From Cinnamomum chago (lineage: Eukaryota > Streptophyta > Magnoliopsida > Laurales > Lauraceae): 64,000 nt of DNA. A program made the position numbers and the translations under genes. Below, piece after piece: positions 10,801 to 21,735 of this stretch. How positions within the stretch are numbered: position 1 is the first letter of the stretch; each line of letters begins with the position of its first letter. Under the pieces are notes generated by a model. The model was not told where the DNA came from, made no database searches, and was given only the letters and a program-made list of their open reading frames with translations. The DNA is taken from positions 60,136,501 through 60,200,500 of the forward strand of contig CP142457.1 in NCBI GenBank assembly GCA_038049695.1. Direction: 5' to 3'.

Positions 10801-13440
10801 TCTTGGTTAATAGAGTTTCTTGTACTCAGAACAGTATTTCACCTTGAAAGACTTTTCACTTTTGACACTTTTTTTTCCCTCTTTTGTTAGCTCAGCTAAG
10901 GAAGTTAGGACCCACAAACCCGCACATGTGAGGAGTGAGAACTTGCACTAGAGTCAATCATTCCTCTCTGTTGTGCCTCCATAGTTGCATTTCTACAATA
11001 TGCTGCATTTTTACCATCCATAACTATAAAAACTATAAGCAACATTTTGCATACGGGGCTTGGAGCTGTGTCACGTCCCCATATTACAGTAGGATTAATG
11101 TGAGATTAAGAGTCAAATTAAAATGATAAATAAAGATGATTAGACATAAATTTGACTATCAATCATAGTCCACAAGGTCGAAGTCCGTGGTGAGATTGTA
11201 ATAGTTTTTCATTTATAACATTAACAGAAGTAAATGTACATTATCAGAGTAAACCTGTAAATACAAACTTAAGATTGAAATTTACAAAAGTTTTATATAC
11301 AATCTATCAAAAGTACAAAATCCAAAACTAGGAGTGAGGCTCTCATGTGTGGTCAGGATAACTCAGTAAACGTCATCTGCGCACTACTCGTGCTTATCAT
11401 ATTGATCTATCCGAAACGTCTCCTCCTCCTCCGTCTCCTTGGTAAGGGTGGATTCGATACCTGTTTACCAAGCATAGTACCATCAAGCAAAAGAGCTGGT
11501 GGGCATATATACATAATTTGTAACTGACATGTAATCTAAAAGCAATTTAAATCATAATTTCGTAAATTCAGATGAAAACCCAATTTCATATTCAAAATAC
11601 ACCACTTAGGCATTTACCATAACCATATGTCATGGCACTTCGGGCCCTTACCTTGTTCATAAACTTCTTAATCCACTTCAAATGATTAATATATAACATG
11701 ATCATAGGATCATAGATCCCATACACATTCAAGATCAGTTTATCAATCGTTGTATAGAAATTCATACTACGATGATCAACCGTTCCATAAGTTCATACAT
11801 ATCGAGCCGCACAGTCGTACAGAAATTCTTATGTGGAATCCTACTAGCTTAGTGGTGCTCGTTCATATATTCAGAAATTCAAACTCTAAAAAAATATTAG
11901 AAGAAAATAATCATTTCCATTAAAACATGTGAAAAGTCTTCTAATATGGCTTCAAAGGGTATCATAAGGTCATACAATCCTATGGAAAAGACATAGTTTT
12001 CAAGAGAAAACAAATCAATTTATAATTAATAGGCGGTTAGCCGACCAACTCGGTTAACCGAGGGGTGACCGACTGTATAACTTCATCAAAAATTCTGCTC
12101 TCTGGAATTGTGACTGATAGGAAGCCGAACTGTTTTTGTCTGTAGGTCGGTTAACCGCCCTGTCCCTTGAATTTTGAAGCACGATAGGCTTCAGTTTTCA
12201 GTGATTAAAACATCTATCCAATGGTATCAAAATCTCAAAAATCTAAAATTACAAAAAAGCGCCTCAAACTATCCTAAATTGCACACTAACCCCCTACTAT
12301 AGCCTAACGAACTTGAATATCAATGAAACTTCGCACACACGTTTCCAATATTAATTAATTCAGACTTATTTGGCTCTTAAACGAACTTAAGTGATTAACA
12401 ATGCAATTAACTAGGCTAATTACACACCTAGAGTTTTGGGACTTTACAAGTTGTACAAAATTGCAAAGGGAAAAAATAACGCAAGATTCATTGTTGGTTT
12501 TTGCAAAATATTCCTTAGTAACAATTCAGTTCAACATGTTTTTTTCTTTTTTCTTTTTTTTGTCTATACTAACAATTCAGTTCTGCCTAAAGGGTTGAGC
12601 ATATCAAATATTTCAATTATTGGGCTGTCAATTCTACTTTGTTTTGGTTGCAAGAATATCCTGTGGCGAACATATTTTTAGCCTTTTGAGTTTTCTCTGT
12701 GTTTAATGAACCAGGGTGCAATTCCTCATATACTTAGTAATACAAGAGAGGATTTCTTTGACAAAACGATTAAATTATTGAAGCAAGCAGCAGACATATG
12801 TTATGAAAGAATAATGGAGATCGATTGCATTACTTGTCCATGCAAACCAGAGGGGTCCATGTTTGCAATGGTGAGGAAATAGTAAACTTGTGTTGTTTGA
12901 GCCTGAAATATGTGCAGCCTAAAATTCTCATATTATGAGATGCAGGTGAAAATGAATCTGTCACTTCTGGAAGACATTCTTGATGATATGGACTTCTGCT
13001 GCAAGTTGGCAAAAGAGGAATCAGTGGTAATTCTGCCAGGTGAGATGGATAGGGTGGTACCTGCCAAGCTTTTCCTGGTTGGTAAATGGGTCCTTACTGC
13101 AGACTATCTTTCCGATGAGTTTACAACCGAGCATGATTGTTGTGGCCCAGGCACAATGATGATTGCCAAGTCCTCTAGTTTGAATTAGTGACATAAGAGT
13201 GCCCTTCTTTAGAAAGGATTTATCAATTGGTGTGACAATTGCCGCTTGGTAGGGGTAATCAGTAATGGAGATTGACCAAGATAATTAAATTTTTTTTTGT
13301 TTTCAGGAAGTGTAGTTGGATGGAGAAATTGGCTTCGCATCACCTTTGCTTTAGAGCCTTCTTCTCTTGAAGAGGGTCTTGGAAGATTGAAATCCTTCTG
13401 TCAGAAGCATGCAAAGAAACAATTAAAGCTTGTGACTTGA
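7880..13440 (+). CDS. TAT: tyrosine aminotransferase-like protein, TAT copy 2 (7 exons, 423 aa)
   Basis: PLP-dependent class-I/II aminotransferase of the plant TAT/SUR1 family. By family it transfers the amino group of tyrosine to 2-oxoglutarate, giving 4-hydroxyphenylpyruvate (tocopherol, plastoquinone and phenolic pathways); substrate is not provable here. Exons: 7880-8148, 8274-8613, 9616-9834, 10700-10759, 12715-12870, 12946-13039, 13307-13440. All introns are GT-AG, and exons 2-6 match copy 4 exactly in length and phase. Visible motifs: NPGNPCGN from about residue 187, SDEVY with Asp about 218, SISKRW with PLP-binding Lys about 251, and GWRLGW with Arg about 259. Oddities: the usual GDPSAFPCF motif is reduced to ADPSHCF (two residues lost), RPGAN is QPQAN, and the normal stop is read as TTA so the protein ends KKQLKLVT. 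Intron 3-sized gaps hold a SINE (intron 2) and a solo LTR (intron 4). It is intact on paper; expression and activity are unknown. Confidence 0.88.
9179..9353 (+). mobile_element. tRNA-derived SINE in intron 2 of TAT copy 2
   Basis: GGATAGCTCAATTAGCTTAGG (9184-9204) is a pol III box A, and GGTTCGAAACTGC (9231-9243) is a box B, spaced about as in a tRNA. A tRNA-unrelated body follows and ends in a (TA)n run at 9334-9353. This is the layout of a plant SINE; target-site duplications were not resolved. Confidence 0.75.
11069..12448. mobile_element. solo LTR (1380 bp) in intron 4 of TAT copy 2
   Basis: The block starts TGTCACGTCCCC and ends GGGACTTTACA. It is flanked by AGCTG (11064-11068) and AGTTG (12449-12453), a 5-bp target duplication with one change. 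The flanks line up with the uninterrupted intron of copy 3 around 17792. It has no coding capacity. A palindrome cluster lies at 12031-12158: TCGGTTAACCGA (12050-12061), CGGTTAACCG (12148-12157) and a related GGCGGTTAGCCGACC. Confidence 0.75.
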
Positions 13441-14080
13441 ATTTGTCATTGAATAGGGTGGTAGTTTGAGATCGACAACAGCTCGTTCGATCTCTCTTGG
13501 TGGCACACTGCTCTTGTATTTCTGTTATTACCATTGGACTTGACTAATCAGTTGCTACCATAAATCATGGTGATTTTAATAAAAAATAGACGTCTTTAAT
13601 AAATATTGCTTCATAGATTTTTTTTTTTTTTTTGGTTACATAATTCACAGACTCACACTTTCTAAGTTCCTATTCAAGAGACCCAGGATCAATTCAATCC
13701 CCCATTGAATCTGTCATCTGTGGATAGGAAGATTTCTCACCACTTGGGCTACAAGTGGACTGGCATGTTTAATGGAATTTGGTGTCTCCCCCATGACCCA
13801 TCTATGCTGGCGTTACCCGCCATGATCAGATGGACCATTGCTTGTTGTGTTATTCCTTTTCATTCATATATTTGCAGGCCGCACATGTTTGCCACATTGA
13901 GCTCATCGTAAAACCAAAAAAAAAAAAAAATCCGGGCCTATATGCCTATATGTACAGAAACAGGGTATTAGAATCTGTACAAGATTCAGTCACCATATCT
14001 CCTTGCTTGTACTGCTGATGGGAATCAGTAGTCACTCTTGCTGGTAAAGCCAGCATCGGGGGCTGGCAAGGGACCCTTAT
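13441..14080. other. 3' flank of TAT copy 2, no gene
   Basis: The first 120 bases match the 3' flanks of copies 1 and 3 (GTGATTGAGATCGACAAC-like and CATGGTGATTTT blocks). From about 13610 the similarity stops, and a poly-T start and unassigned sequence follow; this could be the edge of a degraded retroelement. Confidence 0.4.
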
Positions 14081-14084
14081 GGCA

Positions 14085-14375
14085 ATCTGATCATGGCCTA
14101 TAGCTGTAAAGTACAGACAGCTCACCCTTTGAAGGCAGAACTGCTGGCGTTGGAAAGAGGTCTGATACATCTAGTCCGTTTCGCTTCCATCCCATTGCTG
14201 ATAGAAGGAGATTGTCTTGTTTGATTACAAATGTCAGAAATTCCGGCCACCTAAGCTGGAACATGATGCCACTTTGGCGACGAACAATGCACTAAATTCA
14301 CACATTGGACGATACAGTACTGCAAAAGATCGGCGAATGCAGTCGCAGATCTCTTGGTTGCTTATATAGCACCTC
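14085..14375 (+). pseudogene. RNase H-like fragment of a non-LTR retrotransposon or related element
   Basis: In one frame from about 14117 the DNA reads AHPLKAELLALERGLIHLVRF then IPLLIEGDCLV. Later (about 14318-14370) it reads KRSANAVADLLVAYIA. These are the AE.LAL..GL, IEGD and .ANAVAD.LA motifs of the RNase H-like (RVT_3) domain at the end of plant LINE polyproteins. Stops and frame changes lie between them, so it is dead. The following 200 bases may still be the same element's tail. Confidence 0.6.
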
Positions 14376-14713
14376 CAACTGCAGTGGCCCAATTTGAACT
14401 CCCTCCCCATATCGATGAAGTTTTTCAGGCAGAAAGGACAGGGGCAAGAGTGTACACAGGTTCTTTCTACCACACACAATCGCCTGTGCAAGAGAACCCA
14501 CCTGCGGAAGCTGCTCCACGAAGTCGCCATGATGGACTGGACGCAGGCACTACTGCTCACACCCAAGGCTCCGGTGCCGGAGTACCAATGTGAAGATGGA
14601 AGAAACATCAGATGACTATCGCATCCTGATAATGCCTGTCATGTGGCATTTTTGCAACCTTTTGTTCCTTTGCCTTTCTTCGAGGCTTACTTTTATTTAT
14701 GTTCTAAACTTCC
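14376..14713. other. probable tail of the retroelement fragment
   Basis: The frame stays open to about 14590 without recognisable motifs; the next 100 bases are T-rich and non-coding. No other gene is seen. Confidence 0.35.
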
Positions 14714-14716
14714 TTA

Positions 14717-15010
14717 GGGTCCGTTTGGTAATTTTATTAATATAGTCAAGTAAAGTTAAGTCAAGTTAAACATCCCATCAAAAGCACTTTTTACCAAAAT
14801 TCCCTTCATCTTTTCCAAAAAAGTAAAAAAAAGTAACTACATTTACTCACTAAAAGACAAAAAAACTTCATTTCCCCATACAAAAAGTCAAAAATATTTC
14901 ATCCCAAATAACTAAAAATAAAATACCATCATAACTCACTTATATTTTATTCATTATTTTCCTTTCACTTCACTCCACTTTATTTTAAAAGTAAATTACC
15001 AAACGGGCCC
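14717..15010. mobile_element. Tourist-like (PIF/Harbinger) MITE, 294 bp
   Basis: The ends are inverted: GGGTCCGTTTGGTAA at 14717 and TTACCAAACGGGCCC at 15010. They are flanked by TTA on both sides (14714-14716 and 15011-15013), the target duplication of PIF/Harbinger elements. The AT-rich interior has no coding capacity, and blocks of it (ACTAAAAGACAAAAAAACTT, CACCATCATAAC-like) recur in 54481-54797. Confidence 0.85.
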
Positions 15011-15190
15011 TTAAGCTAGCAAGGCGGCTGCGTCTGAAATAACGTAGCGGCCGCTATTTTGATATATAGTCCAGGGTCATTTTAAAGAAAAAAAAAAGCA
15101 ATGGGAACTGCTTAAAATACGAGGGCCCTACATAGCTTTATCTATTTAATGATTGAGTGGGTGACTGATTCACTCATCTGAGTACGTGAC

Positions 15191-15198
15191 TATAAATA
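15191..15198 (+). promoter_or_regulatory. probable TATA box of TAT copy 3
   Basis: TATAAATA lies 48 bases before the homologous ATG at 15239. Transcription would start near 15220, which excludes the in-frame ATG at 15206 and supports 15239 as the original start. The 60 bases before it resemble the promoter relic at 25230-25300. Confidence 0.55.
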
Positions 15199-15995
15199 AG
15201 TAAATATGGGAGGCATTAGAGATAGTTTACAAGAAGAGATGGAGGAGAGTAGAGGAATCCCAAGGTGTCGGACTTGGAATTTCAACCGAAACGCCAAGCT
15301 CGAATCCGTTACGACTCACCTCACAATCCGTGGAACGATTTCAACGATCACAGCCAATCTCGACCATCGAGACACGAGGCCCACCATCCCTCTCGCCCGC
15401 GGCGATCCATCCCATTCTCCCTGCTTCCGTACCACTCCCATCGCAGAAGATGCCATCATCTCAGCCGTCCGATCCGCTCAATACAACTCCTATCCCCCCA
15501 GATTTGGACTTCTCCCAGCCAGAAGGTCTCTTATCTAACACCAAAAACAACACTTTCTTTCTTTCTTTCTTTCTTCTTATGTAACTAGTGTTACAAGTAC
15601 TGTGTTTTTGAAGGGCAATTGCAGACTATCTGTCTCGTGATCTTCCATGCAAGCTATCGCGAGACGACGTTTTTCTCACTGTTGGATGCAAGCAAGCGAT
15701 CAAGATTGTAATATCAGCTCTCGCTCTAACGTGAGCGAATATCTTGCTCCCTAGACCGGCGTACCCACTCTATGATTCGTATGCAACCCAATATGGTGTT
15801 GAAGCTCGGTATTATGATCTGATTCCGGAAAGGAATTGGCAGATTGATCTTGATAGTGTTGAGTCTGTTGCAGATGAGAACACGTCATAAACCCCGGGAA
15901 TCCTTGTGGGAATGTCTTCACTTATGAGCAGTTGGCCAAGGTTGATACTTTGATCTTGATAGTGGGCTACTTGATCTTTGTTTTGGGTTTTGGAT

Positions 15996-16095
15996 TTTGG
16001 GTTTTGGGAGTTGTTTTGAATTGATGGAGTAGTGGTCATTTTTGGGTTTTGGGAGTTGTTTTGAATTGATGGAGTAGTGGTCATTTTTGGGTTTT
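15996..16095 (+). repeat. tandem duplication, period 45, intron 2 of TAT copy 3
   Basis: Two almost identical 45-base units contain GGGAGTTGTTTTGAATTGAT (starts 16006 and 16051), then GGAGTAGTGGTCATTTTTGGG. Recent local duplication with no coding effect. Confidence 0.85.
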
Positions 16096-17821
16096 GATTG
16101 TATTGCGTTTAGGTGGCGGAGACTGCTAGGGAGCTTGGAATTCTTGTTATTTCGGATGAAGTTTATGGGCATCTGACTTTTGGGAATAACCCATTTGTGC
16201 CAATGGGGGTTTTTGGATCTGTGGTTCCTGTTATTACTGTTGGGTCCATATCAAAAAGATGGGTGGTGCCCGGATGGCGACTTGGTTGGCTTGTTACATG
16301 TGACCACAAGGGCATTCTAAAGGAAGCCAAGGTGCTTGCTACTTTTCCTTGAATTTCTGTTTCCTTGATTTTTTTTCTCTTCTTAAGGATTTTTCTTTCT
16401 TACATTGTGTTTTTCTAGTTCATATTTTGGTTGCCATCCATGTTGCACACAGAGAGTCATAGAAAACAGAGCTGAAAACCTGTAACTTTGTGGAAGAGAT
16501 AATATGAACTTTTTCTGTTAAAAACAATATGTGAACTTTCCATGACGTGCATCATTGGTCAAATAACTAAACTGTGATCTCTGTTAGTTCATAGTTGGTC
16601 TATGAAAAATGAACTGGATCTCATGGAGAATCCTGATCATTGATATGAACCATCCAACCGAAACAATGCTACTTTGTGCAGTATAGCTTTTACTGGACAG
16701 ATAGCTCTGGTTCTTTTCCCAAATCATTGTGGTTAAGCAGTCATCATTGAGAAATCTTTTGTTTTCATTATCAATTTATAATCATTGTCCAAATGTTTTG
16801 GGAGGAATTAACCAATGAAATGCTTTACATGCTTTCACAATTGGAACATTTTTTTTTTTCATTTTGATAGATTGTTTACAAGTTGATATACAATGTGATC
16901 TACACAGTGTGTCTGGATGCATCATGGTCCGGTGTTTAAAATTGCCTCTGTTATTTGACTTAGATTAAGCCTAACTTTCCTTCCTTTTCTTCTCAGATTG
17001 TTGACCGCATTAAGAACTGTCTAGATGTCTCTTCTAGTCCTGCAACATTTATTCAGGTTTGCTTCTTAATTACTGGATCAACTCTTTCTTGTATTCTCTT
17101 GATTAATAGTCTCTTGTCCAGTTCATGTTAACAAACAAGTTACACCTGAGTACACCTAATGTTAGCAGGGATTAATACTGTTCAGTTTTTTCACGCGTTA
17201 AGTATTTTATTATACAATTCTACCTGTTATTTATTTTTTTGCTACTAAAGAAACTTATTTTGTTAGAGCCCACAACAAAACCCGGAGCCATGGGTACAGA
17301 GGATGGAATGGTTTTTTTATTTTGTTCCATAAATTCATCATCAAATTATTTCTTTTTGAGAGAGAGAGCGAGCGCGCTATAACTTTATTAAAAAAAGAAA
17401 AGAAGGGAGCTATAACTTTATTAAAAGATAAAAAGAAGGGTATTACTGGAAGTATTAACTTTTTTAACAGCCCAATAAGAAAACGGACAGGGAACAAGAA
17501 GCAAACTACAAGTGACAAGTCTCACACAATGGAATTCCTAGCATAAAGTCTGGCTTTTCTGACAATATAATTCGTTTTAAGTTATAACTGTATGAATAAA
17601 TTTATGCACTTGTTCTTTTATCAATTCTATTTTTCCTGAAAGCTATAACCCTTCTGCAACTTAAACTGTTACGAAGTCTCCATTTGACTAGAGTCAAACC
17701 TTTCCTCTCTTTTGAGCCACTGTTCTTGCGTTTGTACAACCTTAAAACATACTGCATTTTTGCTGTCTATAAAAATAAACAACGTTTTGTTTTGGAGCTT
17801 TCAAAATTTGCTAGTAAAAAC

Positions 17822-18061
17822 TAAGAGCAATGAAGAAGAAGAAGAACAGAACATATGAAACGAAATTATTCATTAATCAAATCTGAAACATAGTTCTGAA
17901 TATATACATTTACATGAAAGGATTAGTTGAGAAGTACAACTAATCTGTAACTAATTTGTAGTTAGTTGTAACTAATTTGTAATTAGTTATGAAACTGTTT
18001 TAATACAGTGAAAGGTCAGGTTACACCAAGGTCAGGTCCAGATGACTGAGTTTTGCTAACA
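17822..18061 (-). repeat. 3' LTR of the Copia element
   Basis: This LTR is 240 bp and ends GCTAACA next to the polypurine tract at 18062-18071. It holds an extra TTTGTAGTTAGTTGTAACTAA-type repeat missing from the other LTR. Confidence 0.85.
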
Positions 18062-20338
18062 GGCCCCCCTCAAGCAGAAGGGGCTATTGACCACTTTAAG
18101 CTTGCTTCTAAGGTATGCAAAACGTCGAGGATGTAACCCCTTTGCGAAAATGTCTGCAACATTATCATCTGTGGAAACATATTGCACAGAGAGATCCTTG
18201 CGAAGAACTTTCTCCCTAACAAAGTGATAGTCCACCTCTATATGCTTGGTTCTAGCATGGAAAACAGGATTAGAGGCTAGGGATAAGGCAGAAATACTAT
18301 CACACCAGATCAGTGGACAAGAAGGAAGAAAGATACAGAGATCTTTTAATAGCATTCGAAGCCAACTCATTTCAGCAGATGTATGTGCAAGACCTCTGTA
18401 TTCAGCTTCAGTCGAAGAACGAGCTACCGTAGGCTGTTTCTTAGCACTCCATGAAACAGGTGAATTCCCTAAGAATACACAATAACCAGAAGTAGAGCGA
18501 CGATCAGACTGATCACCAGCCCAATCTGCGTCGGAGAAGGCTTGTAAACACAAAGAGCCCTTTGTAAGGTGAATGCCAAATCCAAGAGTTTCTTTGATGT
18601 AACGAAGAACTCTTTTGAGAGCAGTGAAGTTTGCTGTGGAAGTCTGATGCATATGTTGGCAGAGTTGATTAATTGCAAAAGCAAGATCAGGTCTGGTAAA
18701 GGACAAATATTGTAATGAACCAGCAAGACTCCTATAAACATAAGGATCTGGCAGAGTGGTAGTAGTTGAGGAAGAAGGCTTGGAAAGAGTAGGAGAACCA
18801 ATGGGTTTTGAGTCAATCATAGAAGCTTTCTGTAATAGATCCTTTGCATATTTTGTTTGAGAAAGAAAAAGACCAGAAGGAGATCTATTTACTTCAATAC
18901 CAAGAAAGTGATGAAGGCGCCCAAGGTTCTTCATTTCAAAGACCAAGTTGAGTTGAGAGATCAAAAAATCAATATACAGCCTGTTATTTCCAGTAATGAT
19001 GAGGTCATCAACATACAACAAGATGATTGTAATTGAGTGTTTGTATGAGCGGACAAACAAAGAAGAGTCGGTGTATGTCTTGGTGAATCCCAGTCCCTCT
19101 AAATAATGAGAAAAACGATCATACCAGGCGCGGGGCGCTTGCTTGAGGCCATAGAGGGACTTATGAAGCTTGCAAATATGATTAGGAAAACAGGGATCAA
19201 CAAAGCCCTGAGGCTGACACATATAAATCTCTTCATTGAGCAGACCATGTAAGAATGCATTAGTGACATCTAATTGTTGTAAACACCAATTATAGTGGAC
19301 TGCTAGTGCAAGAACAACGCGAACAGTGGTAGGTTTGACAACAGGACTGAAAGTGTCAGTATAATCCACCCCATATTCTTGATGAAATCCTTTAGCAACC
19401 AATCGAGCTTTATATCTTGCAATGGACCCATCAGGGTGATGTTTTATTTTATAGACCCATCGACACCCAACAATGTGTTTGGACGGAGAGTATGGGACTA
19501 ACGACCAAGTGCCTTGTCGTTGAAGGGCTGAGAACTCCTCTGACATAGCTCGACGCCAGACTTCATGCTTTGAAGCTTCAGTATAGGATGTAGGTTCCAC
19601 ACAGTCATAATACTCATGGCAGGGAAGAGAAAGAGAATGGGGTGTGGTGAGGAAGACCTTTTTCTTGCTAATACCGGATTTAGATCTGGTTAACATTGGA
19701 TGAGAGGAAGAAGTGGTAGGACGAGGGGTAATTGGTTGAATTTGCTGTACAGAAGGAGTACGAGCAATAGGGAGTGTGGAAGAAGAAGGCAGATGTTGGG
19801 AATCAAGTGGAACTAGAGGAGCTGCAGGTGGAATAGAGGAAGTAGTAGTGACAGGCAAGGTTTCTTGAGGAGGAGAGGGATGAGTGGTAGAGGAGGGGGA
19901 AAGAGGAAGTGGTGAAGGAGAAGTTACAACAGGTGTGATGGGACCAGAGCAAGTGGGCAACCAGATTTCCACTGGAAGGGAGGAAGATGATGAAGGTGTG
20001 GTGGAGGATGAAGCAAAAGGAAAAAAGGTCTCATCAAAAACAACATGTCGAGACATGTACACACGCCCTGTGGAAGGATCTAAACAGCGATATCCTTTGT
20101 AATTCAAACTATAGCCAAGAAATACACATTGTTTGGTGCGAGGTTGCAATTTATGTAATGTATATGGTCTGAGCCATGGATAACAGGCGCAATCAAAAAC
20201 TTTAAGAGACATGTAATTAGGAGGAGCACCAAATAATTGTTGCCAAGATGAAGTAAATTGCATTGAACGCATAGGCATCCTATTAATAAGAGCAATAAAG
20301 AAGAAGAAGAACAGAACATATGAAACGAAACTATTCAT
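18056..20338 (-). CDS. Copia polyprotein remnant: integrase C-terminus, reverse transcriptase, RNase H
   Basis: One open frame of 760 codons starts with an ATG inside the 5' LTR. The first ~17 residues (MNSFVSYVLFFFFF) come from the LTR. Then follow the integrase C-terminal region (INRMP...LFG.PPNY..LKVF.C.CYPWLRPY...), a Ser/Pro/Thr-rich linker (about 108-225), and the Copia reverse transcriptase with QLDVTNAFLHG, LYGLKQAPRAWY and the catalytic YVDD near residue 442. RNase H follows, with SSTEAEYRGLAHTSAEM near residue 640, and the frame stops at a TAG formed at the start of the 3' LTR. The chain lacks gag, protease and the integrase DDE core, so it cannot move by itself, but RT and RNase H are undamaged. 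It might be translated from LTR-driven transcripts; that is inference. Confidence 0.9.
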   Translation of the reverse strand: MNSFVSYVLFFFFFIALINRMPMRSMQFTSSWQQLFGAPPNYMSLKVFDCACYPWLRPYTLHKLQPRTKQCVFLGYSLNYKGYRCLDPSTGRVYMSRHVVFDETFFPFASSSTTPSSSSSLPVEIWLPTCSGPITPVVTSPSPLPLSPSSTTHPSPPQETLPVTTTSSIPPAAPLVPLDSQHLPSSSTLPIARTPSVQQIQPITPRPTTSSSHPMLTRSKSGISKKKVFLTTPHSLSLPCHEYYDCVEPTSYTEASKHEVWRRAMSEEFSALQRQGTWSLVPYSPSKHIVGCRWVYKIKHHPDGSIARYKARLVAKGFHQEYGVDYTDTFSPVVKPTTVRVVLALAVHYNWCLQQLDVTNAFLHGLLNEEIYMCQPQGFVDPCFPNHICKLHKSLYGLKQAPRAWYDRFSHYLEGLGFTKTYTDSSLFVRSYKHSITIILLYVDDLIITGNNRLYIDFLISQLNLVFEMKNLGRLHHFLGIEVNRSPSGLFLSQTKYAKDLLQKASMIDSKPIGSPTLSKPSSSTTTTLPDPYVYRSLAGSLQYLSFTRPDLAFAINQLCQHMHQTSTANFTALKRVLRYIKETLGFGIHLTKGSLCLQAFSDADWAGDQSDRRSTSGYCVFLGNSPVSWSAKKQPTVARSSTEAEYRGLAHTSAEMSWLRMLLKDLCIFLPSCPLIWCDSISALSLASNPVFHARTKHIEVDYHFVREKVLRKDLSVQYVSTDDNVADIFAKGLHPRRFAYLRSKLKVVNSPFCLRGAC

Positions 20339-20507
20339 TAATCAAATCTGAAACATAGTTCTGAATATATATACATTTACATGAAAGGATTAGTTGAGAA
20401 GTACAACTAATATGTAACTAATTTGTAATTAGTTATGAAACTGTTTTAATACAGTGAAAGGTTAGGTTACACCAAGGTCAGGTCCAGATGACTGAGTTTT
20501 GCTAACA
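20287..20507 (-). repeat. 5' LTR of the Copia element
   Basis: This LTR is 221 bp and is fused at its inner end (about 20286) to integrase coding sequence, with no primer-binding site. The ATG used by the polyprotein frame (20336-20338) lies in it. Confidence 0.85.
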
Positions 20508-20989
20508 AAAACTAATGTATGATTTTCTGTTCATTTTTGCGAAATATTCCTGCCATAACAATTTAGTTTAGAACATGTGCTTACCTTTACTAAATCTTTC
20601 CCATCAAGAGTATCTTCATCTAAGCTGTTCTCCCTTGAGGCAAATGTTTGTATATATCAAATATATCAATTACTGGGCCGTCAATTCTACTTTGCTTTGG
20701 TTGCAAGATTATTATGTGTTAAACATCTTTTTAGTTTTCTGATGTTCTCTATGTTTTACCAATTAGGGCGCGATTCCTCAAATACTTGGCAATACAAGAG
20801 AGGATTTATTTAACAAAACAATTGAATTACTGAAGCAAGCAGCAGATATATGTTATGAAAGAATAAAGGAGATTGATTGCATTACTTATCCATGCAAACC
20901 AGAGGGGTCCATGTTTGTGATGGTCAAATATCTAACTTGTACATGTCTGAACGTAAAATATATGGAGCCTGTAAAAGTTGTCTGACAAA

Positions 20990-21735
20990 ATTTTCTGCAT
21001 GATTATCTTACGATGCGTTTTGATTCAAGATTCTTTCCTTTCCTGTTTTATGTCTTCTGTCTTTCATTTTGTTCCATTGCAAGAATAGTGGTCATTCTGG
21101 TCAGACCTGGTTGGAGTAAGCCTGAACATGGTCTGGTTGTACAAAGGATTGGCCTGAGTACAAGTTTCCAAAGCTGAAGTCTGACCTGTGCAAGATCACT
21201 CCAGCCCAAGCTCACTCAGTAGTCAATTTTGCTATAATTACCCATTTCTGCAGCATAGTATTTATGTTAATATATAACTAGTACAATAACCCATAGGCCA
21301 CATTGACATGACTAGGGTACCCACTCCATCTAACTACTTTTGACATTTTTCTAATAAACAATTACATATTGGTATAGTATGGTGTAGTGGTCAGGTCGTG
21401 ATCCGTTCAAATCTTGCAGCCTATTCATTTTTAGCTTTTACAAGGCTCAATTAAAAAAAATCAACATTGAAAGGAACCTGGTCAAAATTGAATCCAAAAT
21501 CCTTAGCTTTAATAAATTATAATATGACTGACTTGAGTTGTTGAAGGCTCAATCAATGGTCCACTTGGATTTTTGTAAGTTGGTTACCGGGGTTACTTGG
21601 AAGTCTTGTAGCTTTGGATTAAGGATGCAAGAACTGTAAATTTGAGTGTAACTTAGGTTATACAAATGCAATGCACACAGAGCAACTGTAGGCTTCATGC
21701 AAATTGATTTACATGCAGTCATGTTATACCTGTTT
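20990..21735. other. sequence that replaced exon 6 in TAT copy 3
   Basis: It is homologous in patches to 1-770 (GTCTGACCTG, AAGCTCACTCAGTAG, ATGACTGACTTGAGTT) but not to copies 2 or 4. At 21380-21425 it has a tRNA-like string (TATGGTGTAGTGGTCAGG then CCGTTCAAATCTTGC) followed by an A-run at 21452-21459, absent from copy 1, which may be a young SINE. No exon is visible. Confidence 0.5.

Larger units (their letters stand above)
17822..20507 (-). mobile_element. internally deleted Ty1/Copia retrotransposon
   Basis: LTRs at 17822-18061 (240 bp) and 20287-20507 (221 bp) differ by a few substitutions and one internal deletion of about 20 bp. They are flanked by AAAAC (17817-17821 and 20508-20512). 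The element runs on the - strand: its polypurine tract GAGGGGGGCC abuts the 17822-18061 LTR. No primer-binding site, gag, protease or integrase catalytic core remains; the 5' LTR (20287-20507) joins directly to the C-terminal part of integrase. High LTR similarity suggests a fairly recent insertion, in intron 4 of TAT copy 3. Confidence 0.9.

Noticed and set aside
15206..15238. Start of TAT copy 3 at 15206
   Set aside because: It lies only 8 bases after the TATA box, so before the likely transcription start; the homologous start is 15239.
21380..21425. A tRNA gene (TGGTGTAGTGG and GTTCAAATC boxes)
   Set aside because: No cloverleaf could be drawn and the boxes are followed by an A-run; at most a SINE fragment.
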